From NCBI RefSeq assembly GCF_003762835.1, contig NZ_RJWA01000007.1, forward strand, positions 186,001-250,000: 64,000 nt of DNA, written 5' to 3'. Positions 1 through 8,253 of this stretch are shown piece after piece. The stretch's first letter is position 1, and the number at the start of each line of letters is the position of its first letter. A program made the translations under genes and the position numbers. A model generated the notes under the pieces. That model searched no databases and was not told where the DNA came from. It saw nothing but the letters and a program-made list of their open reading frames with translations. This stretch comes from Micromonospora sp. HM5-17 (GTDB taxonomy: Bacteria; Actinomycetota; Actinomycetes; Mycobacteriales; Micromonosporaceae).

Positions 1-462
1 CGTCGGCTCCTTGACCGGCCGCCATGTCGGCCGGTCCTGCCGGACGCGCCGTACCGCGCGCTCCCAGCGGTGGTAGACGGTGCTGAAGCGTTCACCGTCC
101 TCGGCGCGCAACGCGGCGAGGATCAACGCTCGGGGAGACACCGGTGCCAGGCCGAGGAGGTCGTCCGGCCGCACCAGCGGCGGGTGCGGGGCCGACTCGG
201 GCCAGATCCAGGCCCCGCCGCCCCGCCGCATCAGCGTCTCGCCCACGTACGCCACGACACCGTCGACAAACCGCTGCTCGCCGGGGTCGGCGAGATCGTC
301 GGGACCGTCGAGCCGGTCGATGACGTGGCCCTCCACCGCCCGTAGCGAGGCGGCCGAATAGTCGAGGGAGAACTCCTCGGGCAGTTCGAACAGGCGAAGA
401 TACGCGATCTTCAGGCCGACGTCGCGCCGCCATCGGGTGAGCGCTTCGGCGGGTACGACCAC
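1..462 (-). CDS. Conserved hypothetical protein, 3' end beyond window
   Basis: The reverse strand reads open for 154 codons from a GTG at 462 to the window edge, with an in-frame TAG four codons upstream, so this GTG is the likely start. The N-terminus reads VVPAEALTRWRRDVGLKIAY. The visible part is soluble, rich in Leu/Arg/Asp, and has no signal peptide or membrane segment. I do not recognise a family. It lies on the same strand as the ROK kinase, 65 bp downstream of it, so it could be the last gene of that operon. Its C-terminus is not seen. Confidence 0.6.
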   Translation of the reverse strand, partial: MVVPAEALTRWRRDVGLKIAYLRLFELPEEFSLDYSAASLRAVEGHVIDRLDGPDDLADPGEQRFVDGVVAYVGETLMRRGGGAWIWPESAPHPPLVRPDDLLGLAPVSPRALILAALRAEDGERFSTVYHRWERAVRRVRQDRPTWRPVKEPT

Positions 463-527
463 ACCACCAATCTACGGACGACCTCGCCGCGCGGCCCCGA
501 GCCGGGCGAACGGGAGGTCCGAAGCGG

Positions 528-1541
528 TCAGGAGTGGACGGGCGCGAGGGCTCCCCAGCCGTCCGGGACGGCGAGACCGGCCGCGCGCCGGGCCAGGATC
601 GCGGCGCCGATCCGGGCGCCGGTCGTGCCGAACGCGGAGGGGACCAGGTCGGGCGCGTCCCGCCAGGCCAGCGCCGCACCCAGCGTCTCCCGGACCGGGT
701 CGAAGAGCTGCGCCCCCGCCTCGGCGAGCCCGCCGCCGAGGACGATCCGGGCCGGGTCGAGGGTCAGGGTGAGGGTGGCCAGGGCGATCCCCAGCGCCTC
801 GGTCGCGGTCTCCCAGACCGACCGGGCCAGCGGGTCGCTCTCGACCGCCGCGGCGATGGCCCGGCTGTCCCGCCCCGGTGTCCCGCCGAGCCGGGCGTAG
901 CGTCGGGCCAGCCCGCCGGCGGAGGCGTACACCTCCAGGCAGCCGCGCTGCCCGCAGCTGCACGGCTCGCCGCCCGGGAAGACCGGCATGTGGCCGACCT
1001 CCCCGGCCGACCAGGTGGTTCCCGGCACCGGCGCGCCGTGCACCACCACGGTGGCGGCGATGCCGGTGCCGAGCGGCAGCAGCAGGAAGTTGTCGAGCCC
1101 ACGGCCCGCGCCGGCGACCGCCTCGGCGATTCCGGCGGCCCGGGCGTCGTGCCCGATCCCCACCGGCAGGTCCAGGTCGTCCTCGACGAGCGCCCGCAGC
1201 GGCACGTCCCGGAACCGGATGTTCGAGGCGTACCGCACCACCCCGGCGGTCTCGTCGACGATGCCGGGGGTCACCACCCCGATCCCGGCCGGGACCACGC
1301 CCCGGGCGAGCGCGTCGTCGCGGAGCCGGCGGCACAGCGCCCGTACCGCGTCGACCGGCTCGGCCCCGGTCTCGGTCTGCGACGGCACGACCACACTGTG
1401 TTGGATCCGGCCGGCACCGTCGACGATCGAGCCCTTCATCGTGGTCCCGCCGACGTCGACGGCGAGCACCGCGCCGTCCGGGTCGGGGGCGGGCACCTCC
1501 GTCACCGGACCCGCGGGACTCGCCGGATCGACCGGGCTCAC
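528..1541 (-). CDS. ROK family sugar kinase
   Basis: A 337-aa ROK kinase, predicted to phosphorylate a hexose or amino sugar with ATP in the cytoplasm. It has the N-terminal phosphate-binding motif AVDVGGTTMKG, the HDARAA segment, and the ROK zinc motif (EVGHM followed by CSCGQRGCLE) near residues 175-205. The GTG start overlaps the M81 peptidase stop by 4 bp (GTGA at 1538-1541), so translation is coupled. A longer in-frame reading upstream overlaps the M81 gene and is not needed. Pairing with an M81 peptidase and a ROK repressor suggests a sugar- or glycopeptide-responsive pathway. The substrate cannot be read from sequence. Confidence 0.88.
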   Translation of the reverse strand: MSPVDPASPAGPVTEVPAPDPDGAVLAVDVGGTTMKGSIVDGAGRIQHSVVVPSQTETGAEPVDAVRALCRRLRDDALARGVVPAGIGVVTPGIVDETAGVVRYASNIRFRDVPLRALVEDDLDLPVGIGHDARAAGIAEAVAGAGRGLDNFLLLPLGTGIAATVVVHGAPVPGTTWSAGEVGHMPVFPGGEPCSCGQRGCLEVYASAGGLARRYARLGGTPGRDSRAIAAAVESDPLARSVWETATEALGIALATLTLTLDPARIVLGGGLAEAGAQLFDPVRETLGAALAWRDAPDLVPSAFGTTGARIGAAILARRAAGLAVPDGWGALAPVHS

Positions 1542-3007
1542 CGGACCACCACGGTCAGGTCCGCGGTGAAGTCGCGGTCCAGCGGGAAGAGCGGACGGCG
1601 CACCCGCTGGTACGGCAGCCGGGTGAGATTCTGGTCGACGCCGCCCGGGGTCAGGGCGAGCCGCCAGTCGCCGGCCGCCTCGAACAGCTCCGGCTCCAGG
1701 TAGCCGATCTTGACCACGACCAGGTCCACCTCGTCCACCGCCACCCCGAGCCGGGCGTACGACGACAGCAGCCGGTACTGCATCCGCCGGGAGGTGACGA
1801 AGACACTCACCCCGCCGACCCGGATGCTGACGCACCGGCCCCCGTCCGGATCCTCGGCGACCGCCTCCAGGGTCCCGGTCAGGGTCAGCGGCCCCGGATC
1901 GCGCGGATCGATCCGGCCGCCGACCCGCACCTCGACCGGGGACCCGATCGGCTGGTCGGCGACCTGGGCCACCGCCTCCGGGTCGACGAGCGACGCGTAG
2001 ACCGCCCGGACGCTCCCGTCCCGCAGCTCGGGGCGGGCCAGCATCCGGTCCAGCGCGAAGGTGACGTCGTCGGCGCCGCCGGCGCCGGGGTTGTCACCGG
2101 AGTCGCTGATGAAGAACGGCCGGCGGGCCGGGTCGGCGACCGCCGCCAACGCGGTGTCCAGGCACTCGTCCATCGAGCCGGTGGGGGCGACGAAGTCGAA
2201 CTCGTCCCGGGCCGCCCAGAACGCCGCACCGAGTTCCCGGGCCGCCTCGGCGGTGGCGGTGGGGTCGGTGCCGGTGGCGACCACGGCACCCCGGCAGCGC
2301 GGCTGGTCGGCCCAGGCGAAGCCGATCCAGATCGCCGCATCGATGATCCCGTCCCGCGCCTCGACCTCGTCGAGCCGGGCGTAGAGGCTGCGGGCCGGCT
2401 CCTCCCGGGTGCTGGTCATCTCGCCGGGCAGCAGGATCGGCACGTGGACCAGGGCCTTGTGCGGCCGTTCCCCCCGGCGCAGCGCCGCGACGAGGTTGCG
2501 GGCGGCCCGCTCCCGGGTCTCCCAGACGTCGACGTGCGGGGCGGTGCGGTAGCAGGTGAGCAGGTCACAGGCGTCGAACAGGACCTCCGAGACGTTGCCG
2601 TGCAGGTCCATCGCGGCGGAGACGAACGGTTCCGGCCCGATCACCTCGCGGATGGCGGTGACCAGGTCACCCTCGGCGTCGTCCCGGCCGACGACGCTCA
2701 TCGCGCCGTGGATGTCCAGCAGCATGCCGTCGATCGGTCCGGCCTCGGCCAGCCGCTCCACGATCTCGGTGGCCCAGGCGTCGTACGTCGCCGCCTCGAC
2801 CGCCCCGCCCGGCAGCGCCCGGGCGTGCACCAGCGGGATCCACTCCACCCCGGCGGCCCACGGCGGGACCGGGGAGAGCCAGGCGTAGCGGGCGAGCAGC
2901 GCGTCGCCTCGGGTGACCTCGAAGTCGTGCGCGGTGCTCAGGTGCGGCGAGAAGGTGCTGGACTCGATGTGGATGCCGCCGATGGCGACACGGAGGGGAC
3001 GGGGCAC
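1538..3007 (-). CDS. M81 family metallopeptidase (MlrC-like)
   Basis: A 489-aa protein that begins like the M81/DUF1485 family (RVAIGGIHIESSTFSP) and keeps a second family block, AAMDLHGNVSE, about residues 140-150. The C-terminal MlrC domain includes ISDSGDNPGAGGADD. The founding member, MlrC, cleaves the linearised peptide product of microcystin breakdown; most relatives have unknown substrates. There is no signal peptide, so it should act on imported peptides in the cytoplasm. It sits between a ROK regulator (13 bp away) and a coupled ROK kinase, divergent from a peptide ABC importer. I infer that it trims an imported peptide or amino-sugar peptide. Confidence 0.87.
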   Translation of the reverse strand: MPRPLRVAIGGIHIESSTFSPHLSTAHDFEVTRGDALLARYAWLSPVPPWAAGVEWIPLVHARALPGGAVEAATYDAWATEIVERLAEAGPIDGMLLDIHGAMSVVGRDDAEGDLVTAIREVIGPEPFVSAAMDLHGNVSEVLFDACDLLTCYRTAPHVDVWETRERAARNLVAALRRGERPHKALVHVPILLPGEMTSTREEPARSLYARLDEVEARDGIIDAAIWIGFAWADQPRCRGAVVATGTDPTATAEAARELGAAFWAARDEFDFVAPTGSMDECLDTALAAVADPARRPFFISDSGDNPGAGGADDVTFALDRMLARPELRDGSVRAVYASLVDPEAVAQVADQPIGSPVEVRVGGRIDPRDPGPLTLTGTLEAVAEDPDGGRCVSIRVGGVSVFVTSRRMQYRLLSSYARLGVAVDEVDLVVVKIGYLEPELFEAAGDWRLALTPGGVDQNLTRLPYQRVRRPLFPLDRDFTADLTVVVR

Positions 3008-3020
3008 GGGTGGTGGCTCC

Positions 3021-4169
3021 TCAGGAGGGTCGTACGTCGGCCGTCGTGTGCAGCAGGTGCCCGAGGCCGATCAGGGCCGCGTCGGGGCCCGTGACGCTGG
3101 CTTCGATGATCAGGGACTGGGTCATGGACGGTAGGCAGCGCTCGTAGAGCATCCCGCGGGCGGCGGCCACGTAGACGTCGAGGCTGGAGAGTCCGCCGCC
3201 GATGACGACGGCGTCGGGGTTGAGGAAGTTGACCAGGCCGGAGAGGGCCACACCGAGCAGCCGTCCGGCGTTCCGGACCATTGCCACCACGGTCGGGTCG
3301 GCGTCGGCGACCGCGGCCATGATGTCCCGGGTGGTGGTCGCCGTCGAGCCCTGCTCGGCGAGTTGCCGGGCCAGGGCGGCGCCGCTGGCGACCGTCTCCA
3401 GGCAGCCCCGGCTGCCGCAGGAGCAGTGTCGTTCGCCGCTGTCCGCGACCCGGACGTGGGTGACGTCGCCGCTGAGCCCTCGGCCGCCGCGGAAGATCTG
3501 GCCCCCGGTCACCAGGCAGGCGCCGATGCCGGTACCGGCCTTCACGTAGATCATGTCGCCGGTGTCCCGGCCCCGGGTGATGTGTTCGCCGATCGCCGCC
3601 GCCTTGGCGTCGTTGTCGACCACCACGGGCACCTGGAAGAGGTCCCGGAGGTGGCTGCGGGCGTCGACGCCGCTCCACCCGGGCATCCGGGCCGGGCCGA
3701 CCAGTCGCCCGCTCGGGTACTCCACCGGACCGGGCAGGGCGACCCCGACCCCGAGCAGGGCCTGACCGGGCGTGGTCGCGGCGGAGAGTCGGGCGTACGT
3801 CGCCGCGACGACGTCGAAGACCTCCTTCGGGCCGGCGGCGATGTCGATCGCCACCTCCTCGGTGGCGCGCAGCTTGCCGCCGGGGGCGCAGAGTCCGACC
3901 CGGGCGTGCCGGCCGCCGAGTTCGGCGACGGCGTACACCCCCTCGACCTCGCGCAGCCGCAGGATCCGGGGGCGCCGGCCACCGGTGGACCGCCCCACCC
4001 CCTCCTCCAGGATCGCGCCCTCCTCGAGCAGTCGGCGCACCAGGGTGGTGACCGTCGAGGGGGCGACCTGCAACGCCTCCACGAGGTCGGCCCGCGACGT
4101 GGCCCGGCCGCTCGCGAGCAGGCTGAGGGTCTGCTCGCGCAGGGTGGCGGAGATCGATGATTCCGACAT
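3021..4169 (-). CDS. ROK family transcriptional regulator
   Basis: A 382-aa NagC/XylR-type regulator. The N-terminal winged helix (about residues 10-65; SRADLVEALQVAPSTVTTLV) precedes a ROK sugar-binding fold with the VVVDNDAKAAA motif, GTGIG, and the zinc motif HCSCGSRGCLE. Members of this family repress transport or catabolic genes until an effector sugar binds. It is the first gene of a minus-strand unit with the M81 peptidase and ROK kinase, and it is divergent from the ABC importer across 315 bp. It is the natural regulator of both units. Confidence 0.9.
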   Translation of the reverse strand: MSESSISATLREQTLSLLASGRATSRADLVEALQVAPSTVTTLVRRLLEEGAILEEGVGRSTGGRRPRILRLREVEGVYAVAELGGRHARVGLCAPGGKLRATEEVAIDIAAGPKEVFDVVAATYARLSAATTPGQALLGVGVALPGPVEYPSGRLVGPARMPGWSGVDARSHLRDLFQVPVVVDNDAKAAAIGEHITRGRDTGDMIYVKAGTGIGACLVTGGQIFRGGRGLSGDVTHVRVADSGERHCSCGSRGCLETVASGAALARQLAEQGSTATTTRDIMAAVADADPTVVAMVRNAGRLLGVALSGLVNFLNPDAVVIGGGLSSLDVYVAAARGMLYERCLPSMTQSLIIEASVTGPDAALIGLGHLLHTTADVRPS

Positions 4170-4331
4170 TCCTCTCCTCCTTCGGGCCGGTCGTCCGGCG
4201 CTGCCTCAGCCTGTCAGGGTGCACAACGGCCAGGGATGTACGCCGGGGACACCGCGAAGAGTATCGGACGATGCTTCGCCGACTTAGATCGTAGCCTGGC
4301 CGAAGTTGCCGAATAAAGGGGGTTAGTTTCG

Positions 4332-4360
4332 TTGACTAGGAACTTCTAGCCGGCTACATT
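4332..4360 (+). promoter_or_regulatory. Housekeeping-type promoter with overlapping candidate ROK operator
   Basis: A -35 box TTGACT (4332-4337) and -10 box TACATT (4355-4360) are separated by 17 bp, a good fit to the principal sigma factor. The spacer holds CTAGGAACTTCTAG (4336-4349), two CTAG half-sites six bases apart, a plausible operator for the divergent ROK repressor. Transcription would start near 4367 and leave a leader of about 118 nt before the binding-protein gene. The rest of the 315-bp divergent region shows no gene. Confidence 0.6.
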
Positions 4361-4484
4361 CTCCGCATCACAGGTCCCGGAGCAGCACCAGAGGCTCGAG
4401 CAGCGGCATCAGGCGGCTGGACGCGAAGGGAATGCCGCGAGCGCCCGGAGACGCGGGGCACGTGCACATCAATCGAGGAGATCC

Positions 4485-6284
4485 ATGAGGAGTAGATTTC
4501 ACGGGCGCGCACTCCGCGGCGTGGTGGCGCTGACCGGCGCCGTGGCCATCGGAGTGAGCATGGCTGCCTGTGGCGGCGGTGGGTCGTCGAAAGAAGGCGG
4601 AAGCCAGGGCAAGGACACCGTCACCGTCGCCTTCCGTACCCCCAACTGGATCCTGCCGATCTCGGCGCCCGGCTACACGCAGGGGGAGAACGCGATCTTC
4701 GGTCAGGCGCTGTACCGCTCGCTCTACCAGTACCGGCTCGACGGCACGGCGCAGTACAACATCGACCCGAACCGGTCGATGGCCGAGCCGCCGGTGGTCA
4801 GCGACGGCGGTAGGACCCTGACCATCACGCTGAAGGACAACACCTGGTCGGACGGCAAGCCGATCACCACCCGCGACATCCAGTTCTGGTACGACCTGGT
4901 CACCGCGAACAAGGACAAGTGGGCGTCATACCGGCCCGGCGGCTTCCCGGACAACGTCGAGAAGTGGACGATCAAGGACGAGAAGACGTTCTCGATCACC
5001 ACCAAGCGGGTCTACAACACCGCGTGGTTCGTGGACAACCAGCTCAACCGGATCACGCCGCTGCCCCAGCACGTCTGGGACAAGGACTCCCCGGACGCGC
5101 CGGTGAGCAACCTGTCCAGCACCCCCGAGGGCGCCCGGAAGGTCTTCGACTTCCTCACCGCGGCGTCCAAGGACCCCAAGACGTACGACTCCAACGAGCT
5201 GTGGAAGGTCAACAGCGGCCCGTGGAAGCTGGAGAGGTACGTGCCCAACGGCGAGGTCACCCTCGTCTCCCAGCCGAACTACTCCGGCACCGACAAGCCG
5301 AAGCTCAAGAAGGTCGTGCTGCGGCCGTTCACCAGCGACGACGCCGAGTTCAACGTGCTGCGCGCCGGTGAGATCGACTACGGGTACGTCCCGGCGGCGC
5401 ACATCTCGCAGGAGGACTACCTCAAGTCCAAGGGCTACACCATCTCGCCCTGGTACGGCTGGTCCATCACCTACCTGCAGCTGAACTTCAACAACCCCAA
5501 GACCGGCGTGCTGTTCAAGCAGCTGTACCTGCGGCAGGCGCTGCAGATGCTGATCGACCAGAAGACGATCAGCAAGGTGATCTGGTCCGACACCGCGGCG
5601 CCGACCTGTGGCCCGGTGCCGCCCAAGCCGGGCACGAACACCGCGGGCGAGGGCTGCGTCTACTCCTTCGACCCGGAGCAGGCCCGGCAGCTGCTGGAGA
5701 GCCACGGCTGGAAGGTGACCCCGGACGGGGAGACCACCTGCGTCAACCCGGGCAGCGGGCCGAACCAGTGCGGCGAGGGGATCGCCGCCGGCACCCCGCT
5801 GAAGTTCACCGTCACCAGCCAGACCGGCTTCACCGCGACCACCAAGATGTTCGCGGAGATCAAGTCGCAGATGGCGAAGCTGGGGATCCAGCTCACCATC
5901 AAGGAGGTCCCGGACTCGGTGGCGGTCACCCCGGCCTGCAAGCCGAGCGAGCCGAGCTGCACCTGGGACATGTCCTTCTTCGGCTCCCAGGGCAGCTGGT
6001 ACTACCCGGCCTTCGCCAGCGGTGAGCGGCTCTTCGCCACCGACGCCCCGGTCAACCTCGGCAGCTACAGCGACCCGGAGGCGGACCGGCTCATCGAGGC
6101 CACCCAGTTCTCCGGCGACGAGAGCGCGCTGAAGGCGTACAACGACTACCTCGCCCGGCAGCTGCCGGTGCTCTGGATGCCGAACCCGGTCTACCAGGTC
6201 TCGGCGTACAGGTCGGGGCTCCAGGGGGTCGAGCCGCAGGACCCGATGAACTACATGTACTTCCAGGACTGGTCCTGGAAGTAA
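4485..6284 (+). CDS. ABC transporter substrate-binding lipoprotein, family 5 (peptide/nickel type)
   Basis: A 599-aa solute-binding protein of the DppA/OppA class. A lipoprotein signal ends in the lipobox GVSMAAC with the lipidated Cys at residue 29, followed by a Gly/Ser-rich tether. The mature region has the usual SBP_bac_5 landmarks, such as LKDNTWSDGKPITTRDI and LRQALQMLIDQ. The start has a clear ribosome site (GAGGAG, seven bases upstream). It is the first gene of the importer operon and would capture oligopeptides or similar ligands at the outer face of the membrane. Several paired cysteines near residues 370-400 and 480-490 may form disulfides. Confidence 0.93.
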   Translation: MRSRFHGRALRGVVALTGAVAIGVSMAACGGGGSSKEGGSQGKDTVTVAFRTPNWILPISAPGYTQGENAIFGQALYRSLYQYRLDGTAQYNIDPNRSMAEPPVVSDGGRTLTITLKDNTWSDGKPITTRDIQFWYDLVTANKDKWASYRPGGFPDNVEKWTIKDEKTFSITTKRVYNTAWFVDNQLNRITPLPQHVWDKDSPDAPVSNLSSTPEGARKVFDFLTAASKDPKTYDSNELWKVNSGPWKLERYVPNGEVTLVSQPNYSGTDKPKLKKVVLRPFTSDDAEFNVLRAGEIDYGYVPAAHISQEDYLKSKGYTISPWYGWSITYLQLNFNNPKTGVLFKQLYLRQALQMLIDQKTISKVIWSDTAAPTCGPVPPKPGTNTAGEGCVYSFDPEQARQLLESHGWKVTPDGETTCVNPGSGPNQCGEGIAAGTPLKFTVTSQTGFTATTKMFAEIKSQMAKLGIQLTIKEVPDSVAVTPACKPSEPSCTWDMSFFGSQGSWYYPAFASGERLFATDAPVNLGSYSDPEADRLIEATQFSGDESALKAYNDYLARQLPVLWMPNPVYQVSAYRSGLQGVEPQDPMNYMYFQDWSWK

Positions 6285-6301
6285 CCACCCACTGACCGTC
6301 C

Positions 6302-6331
6302 GGCCCCGGTGGCGTCCGCGCCACCGGGGCC
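6302..6331 (+). terminator. Intercistronic GC hairpin after the binding-protein gene
   Basis: A perfect 13-bp stem (GGCCCCGGTGGCG, 6302-6314, with its complement at 6319-6331) and a TCCG loop lie between the binding-protein stop and the first permease. There is no U-tract. In binding-protein operons such a hairpin usually stabilises the upstream message or partly terminates, giving more binding protein than permease. That role is inferred. Confidence 0.65.
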
Positions 6332-6354
6332 CGACCCGAACAGGAGCGGCCCAG

Positions 6355-7314
6355 GTGGTCCGGTACCTCATCACACGCTTGGGTCAGGCCCTCGTCGTCG
6401 TCCTGCTCGTGACGGTGATCGCCTTCCTCATCCTGCACCTGCTGCCCGGCGGCGCCGCCCGGGCCACGCTGGGCAAGGAGGCGACGCTGGAGCAGCTGGC
6501 GGCGTTCAACCACGAGATGGGCTACGACCGGCCCTGGATCCAGCAGTACGGCATGTTCATGCAGCGCCTGCTCCAGGGCGACCTCGGCTACTCGTACCAG
6601 CTCAACCAGTCGGTGAGCGAGGCGATCATGCAGCGGTTGCCGAAGACGATGGTGCTGTCGCTGCTCTCGACCCTGCTCGCCATCGTGGTCGCCATCCCGC
6701 TCGGGGTCATCCAGGCGGTACGGCGCAACCGCTGGCCGGACTACGTCATCACGTCGCTCTCGCTGCTGGCGTACGCGACGCCCATCTTCTTCCTGGGCCT
6801 GATGTTGATCATCCTCTTCTCGCAGGTCTGGCCGGTGCTGCCGCCGGAGGCGCCGCAGGGCTTCACCGTGGCGGAGGTCCTCTCCGACCCGGCCGGGCTC
6901 GTCCTGCCCACCGTCACCCTGGCCATCGTCACCATCGCGGTCTACTCGCGCTACGTCCGCTCCTCGATGGTCGACAACCTCAACGAGAACTACGTCCGCA
7001 CCGCGCGCAGCAAGGGGCTCTCGGAGCGGCGGGTGGTGCTGCGACACACCCTGCGCAACGGTCTCTTCCCGGTCATCACCCTGCTCGGCATGTACCTGCC
7101 CGCGCTGTTCAGCGGTGCCCTGGTCGTCGAGTCGCTCTTCAACTACCCCGGCATGGGGCAGCTGTTCTGGCAGGCGGCGCTGAAGCGCGACTTCCCGATC
7201 CTGCTCGGGGTCACGCTGATCATCTCGATCGCGACGGTCGTCGGCGCCCTCCTCGCCGACCTGCTCTACGCCGCCGTCGACCCCCGGGTCCGACTCCGCC
7301 GGAGCGCGTCATGA
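6355..7314 (+). CDS. ABC transporter permease, DppB/OppB type
   Basis: A 319-aa inner-membrane permease with about six transmembrane helices, starting at GTG behind CAGGAGC. The first helix contains ALVVVLLVTVIAFLILHLLPGG. The coupling (EAA) segment NYVRTARSKGLSERRVVLRH, near residues 215-235, contacts the ATPase. The C-terminus has the family ending LYAAVDPRVR. Together with the next gene it forms the membrane channel of the importer. The stop overlaps the following ATG by 4 bp. Confidence 0.92.
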   Translation: MVRYLITRLGQALVVVLLVTVIAFLILHLLPGGAARATLGKEATLEQLAAFNHEMGYDRPWIQQYGMFMQRLLQGDLGYSYQLNQSVSEAIMQRLPKTMVLSLLSTLLAIVVAIPLGVIQAVRRNRWPDYVITSLSLLAYATPIFFLGLMLIILFSQVWPVLPPEAPQGFTVAEVLSDPAGLVLPTVTLAIVTIAVYSRYVRSSMVDNLNENYVRTARSKGLSERRVVLRHTLRNGLFPVITLLGMYLPALFSGALVVESLFNYPGMGQLFWQAALKRDFPILLGVTLIISIATVVGALLADLLYAAVDPRVRLRRSAS

Positions 7315-8240
7315 CCACACTCTCCACGGCGGCGAACGCACAGCCGGACACCGGCGCACCGACCCCGGGCGAGGCGGCCGAGGCGCCGCTCCGGGGCATG
7401 TGGCGCCAGGGACTCATCGTCTTCTGCGAGAACCGGCTCGCCCTGGTCGGGCTGGGCCTGTTCGTGCTGCTGGCCGGGTTCTGCTTCCTCGGCCCGCTCT
7501 TCTACCACACCGACCAGGTGCACACCGACCTCACCCAGGTGCACCTGGCCCCGGGCGAGCAGGGGCACCCGCTCGGCACCGACGGCGTCGGGTACGACCA
7601 GCTCGGGCGGATGATGCTCGGCGGGCAGACCTCGATCGTGGTCGGGCTCGCGGCCGGACTCCTCGCCACCGCCCTCGGCACCATCTGGGGCGCGGTCGCC
7701 GGCTTCGTCGGCGGCTGGGTCGACGCGGCGATGATGCGGGTGGTCGACGCGATGATGTCGATCCCCTCGCTCTTCCTCTTCATGCTGCTGGCCGCGATCG
7801 TCACGCCGAGCGTGCCGATGCTGATCCTGATCATCGGCGCGTTCGCCTGGCTGGGGCCGGCCCGGCTGGTCCGGGGTGAGGCGCTGACGCTGCGGTCCCG
7901 CGAGTACGTCCAGGCGATGCGGGCGATGGGCGGCACCGGTGCCCGGGCCGTCCGCCGGCACATCGTGCCGAACGCGATCGGCACCGTGATCGTCAACGCG
8001 ACCTTCCAGGTCGCCGACGCGATCCTCTACGTCGCGTACCTCTCCTTCCTCGGCCTCGGTGTGCCGCCGCCGGCGGCGAACTGGGGCGGGATGCTCTCCG
8101 ACGGTCTCGCCGACGCCTACAGCGGCCACTGGTGGCTGCTGTACCCGCCCGGGATCGCGATCATCCTCATCGTCCTGGCCTGCAACTTCATCGGGGACGG
8201 GCTGAGGGACGCCTTCGAGGTCCGCCTCCGGCGGCGCTAG
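7311..8240 (+). CDS. ABC transporter permease, DppC/OppC type
   Basis: A 309-aa second permease of the peptide importer. The ATG at 7311 overlaps the stop of the first permease (ATGA), so translation is coupled; a longer upstream reading overlaps that gene and is rejected. An N-terminal cytoplasmic tail of about 35 residues precedes the first helix (LALVGLGLFVLLAGFCFLGP). The EAA loop is SREYVQAMRAMGGTGARAVR, about residues 195-215, and the GLGVPPPAANWG block is typical of DppC. Confidence 0.93.
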   Translation: MTTLSTAANAQPDTGAPTPGEAAEAPLRGMWRQGLIVFCENRLALVGLGLFVLLAGFCFLGPLFYHTDQVHTDLTQVHLAPGEQGHPLGTDGVGYDQLGRMMLGGQTSIVVGLAAGLLATALGTIWGAVAGFVGGWVDAAMMRVVDAMMSIPSLFLFMLLAAIVTPSVPMLILIIGAFAWLGPARLVRGEALTLRSREYVQAMRAMGGTGARAVRRHIVPNAIGTVIVNATFQVADAILYVAYLSFLGLGVPPPAANWGGMLSDGLADAYSGHWWLLYPPGIAIILIVLACNFIGDGLRDAFEVRLRRR

Positions 8241-8253
8241 GCAGGAGTACGAG

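Noticed and set aside
1542-1835. Longer N-terminus for the ROK kinase
   Set aside because: It runs inside the M81 gene and is not kinase-like; the GTG at 1541 gives a standard ROK start.
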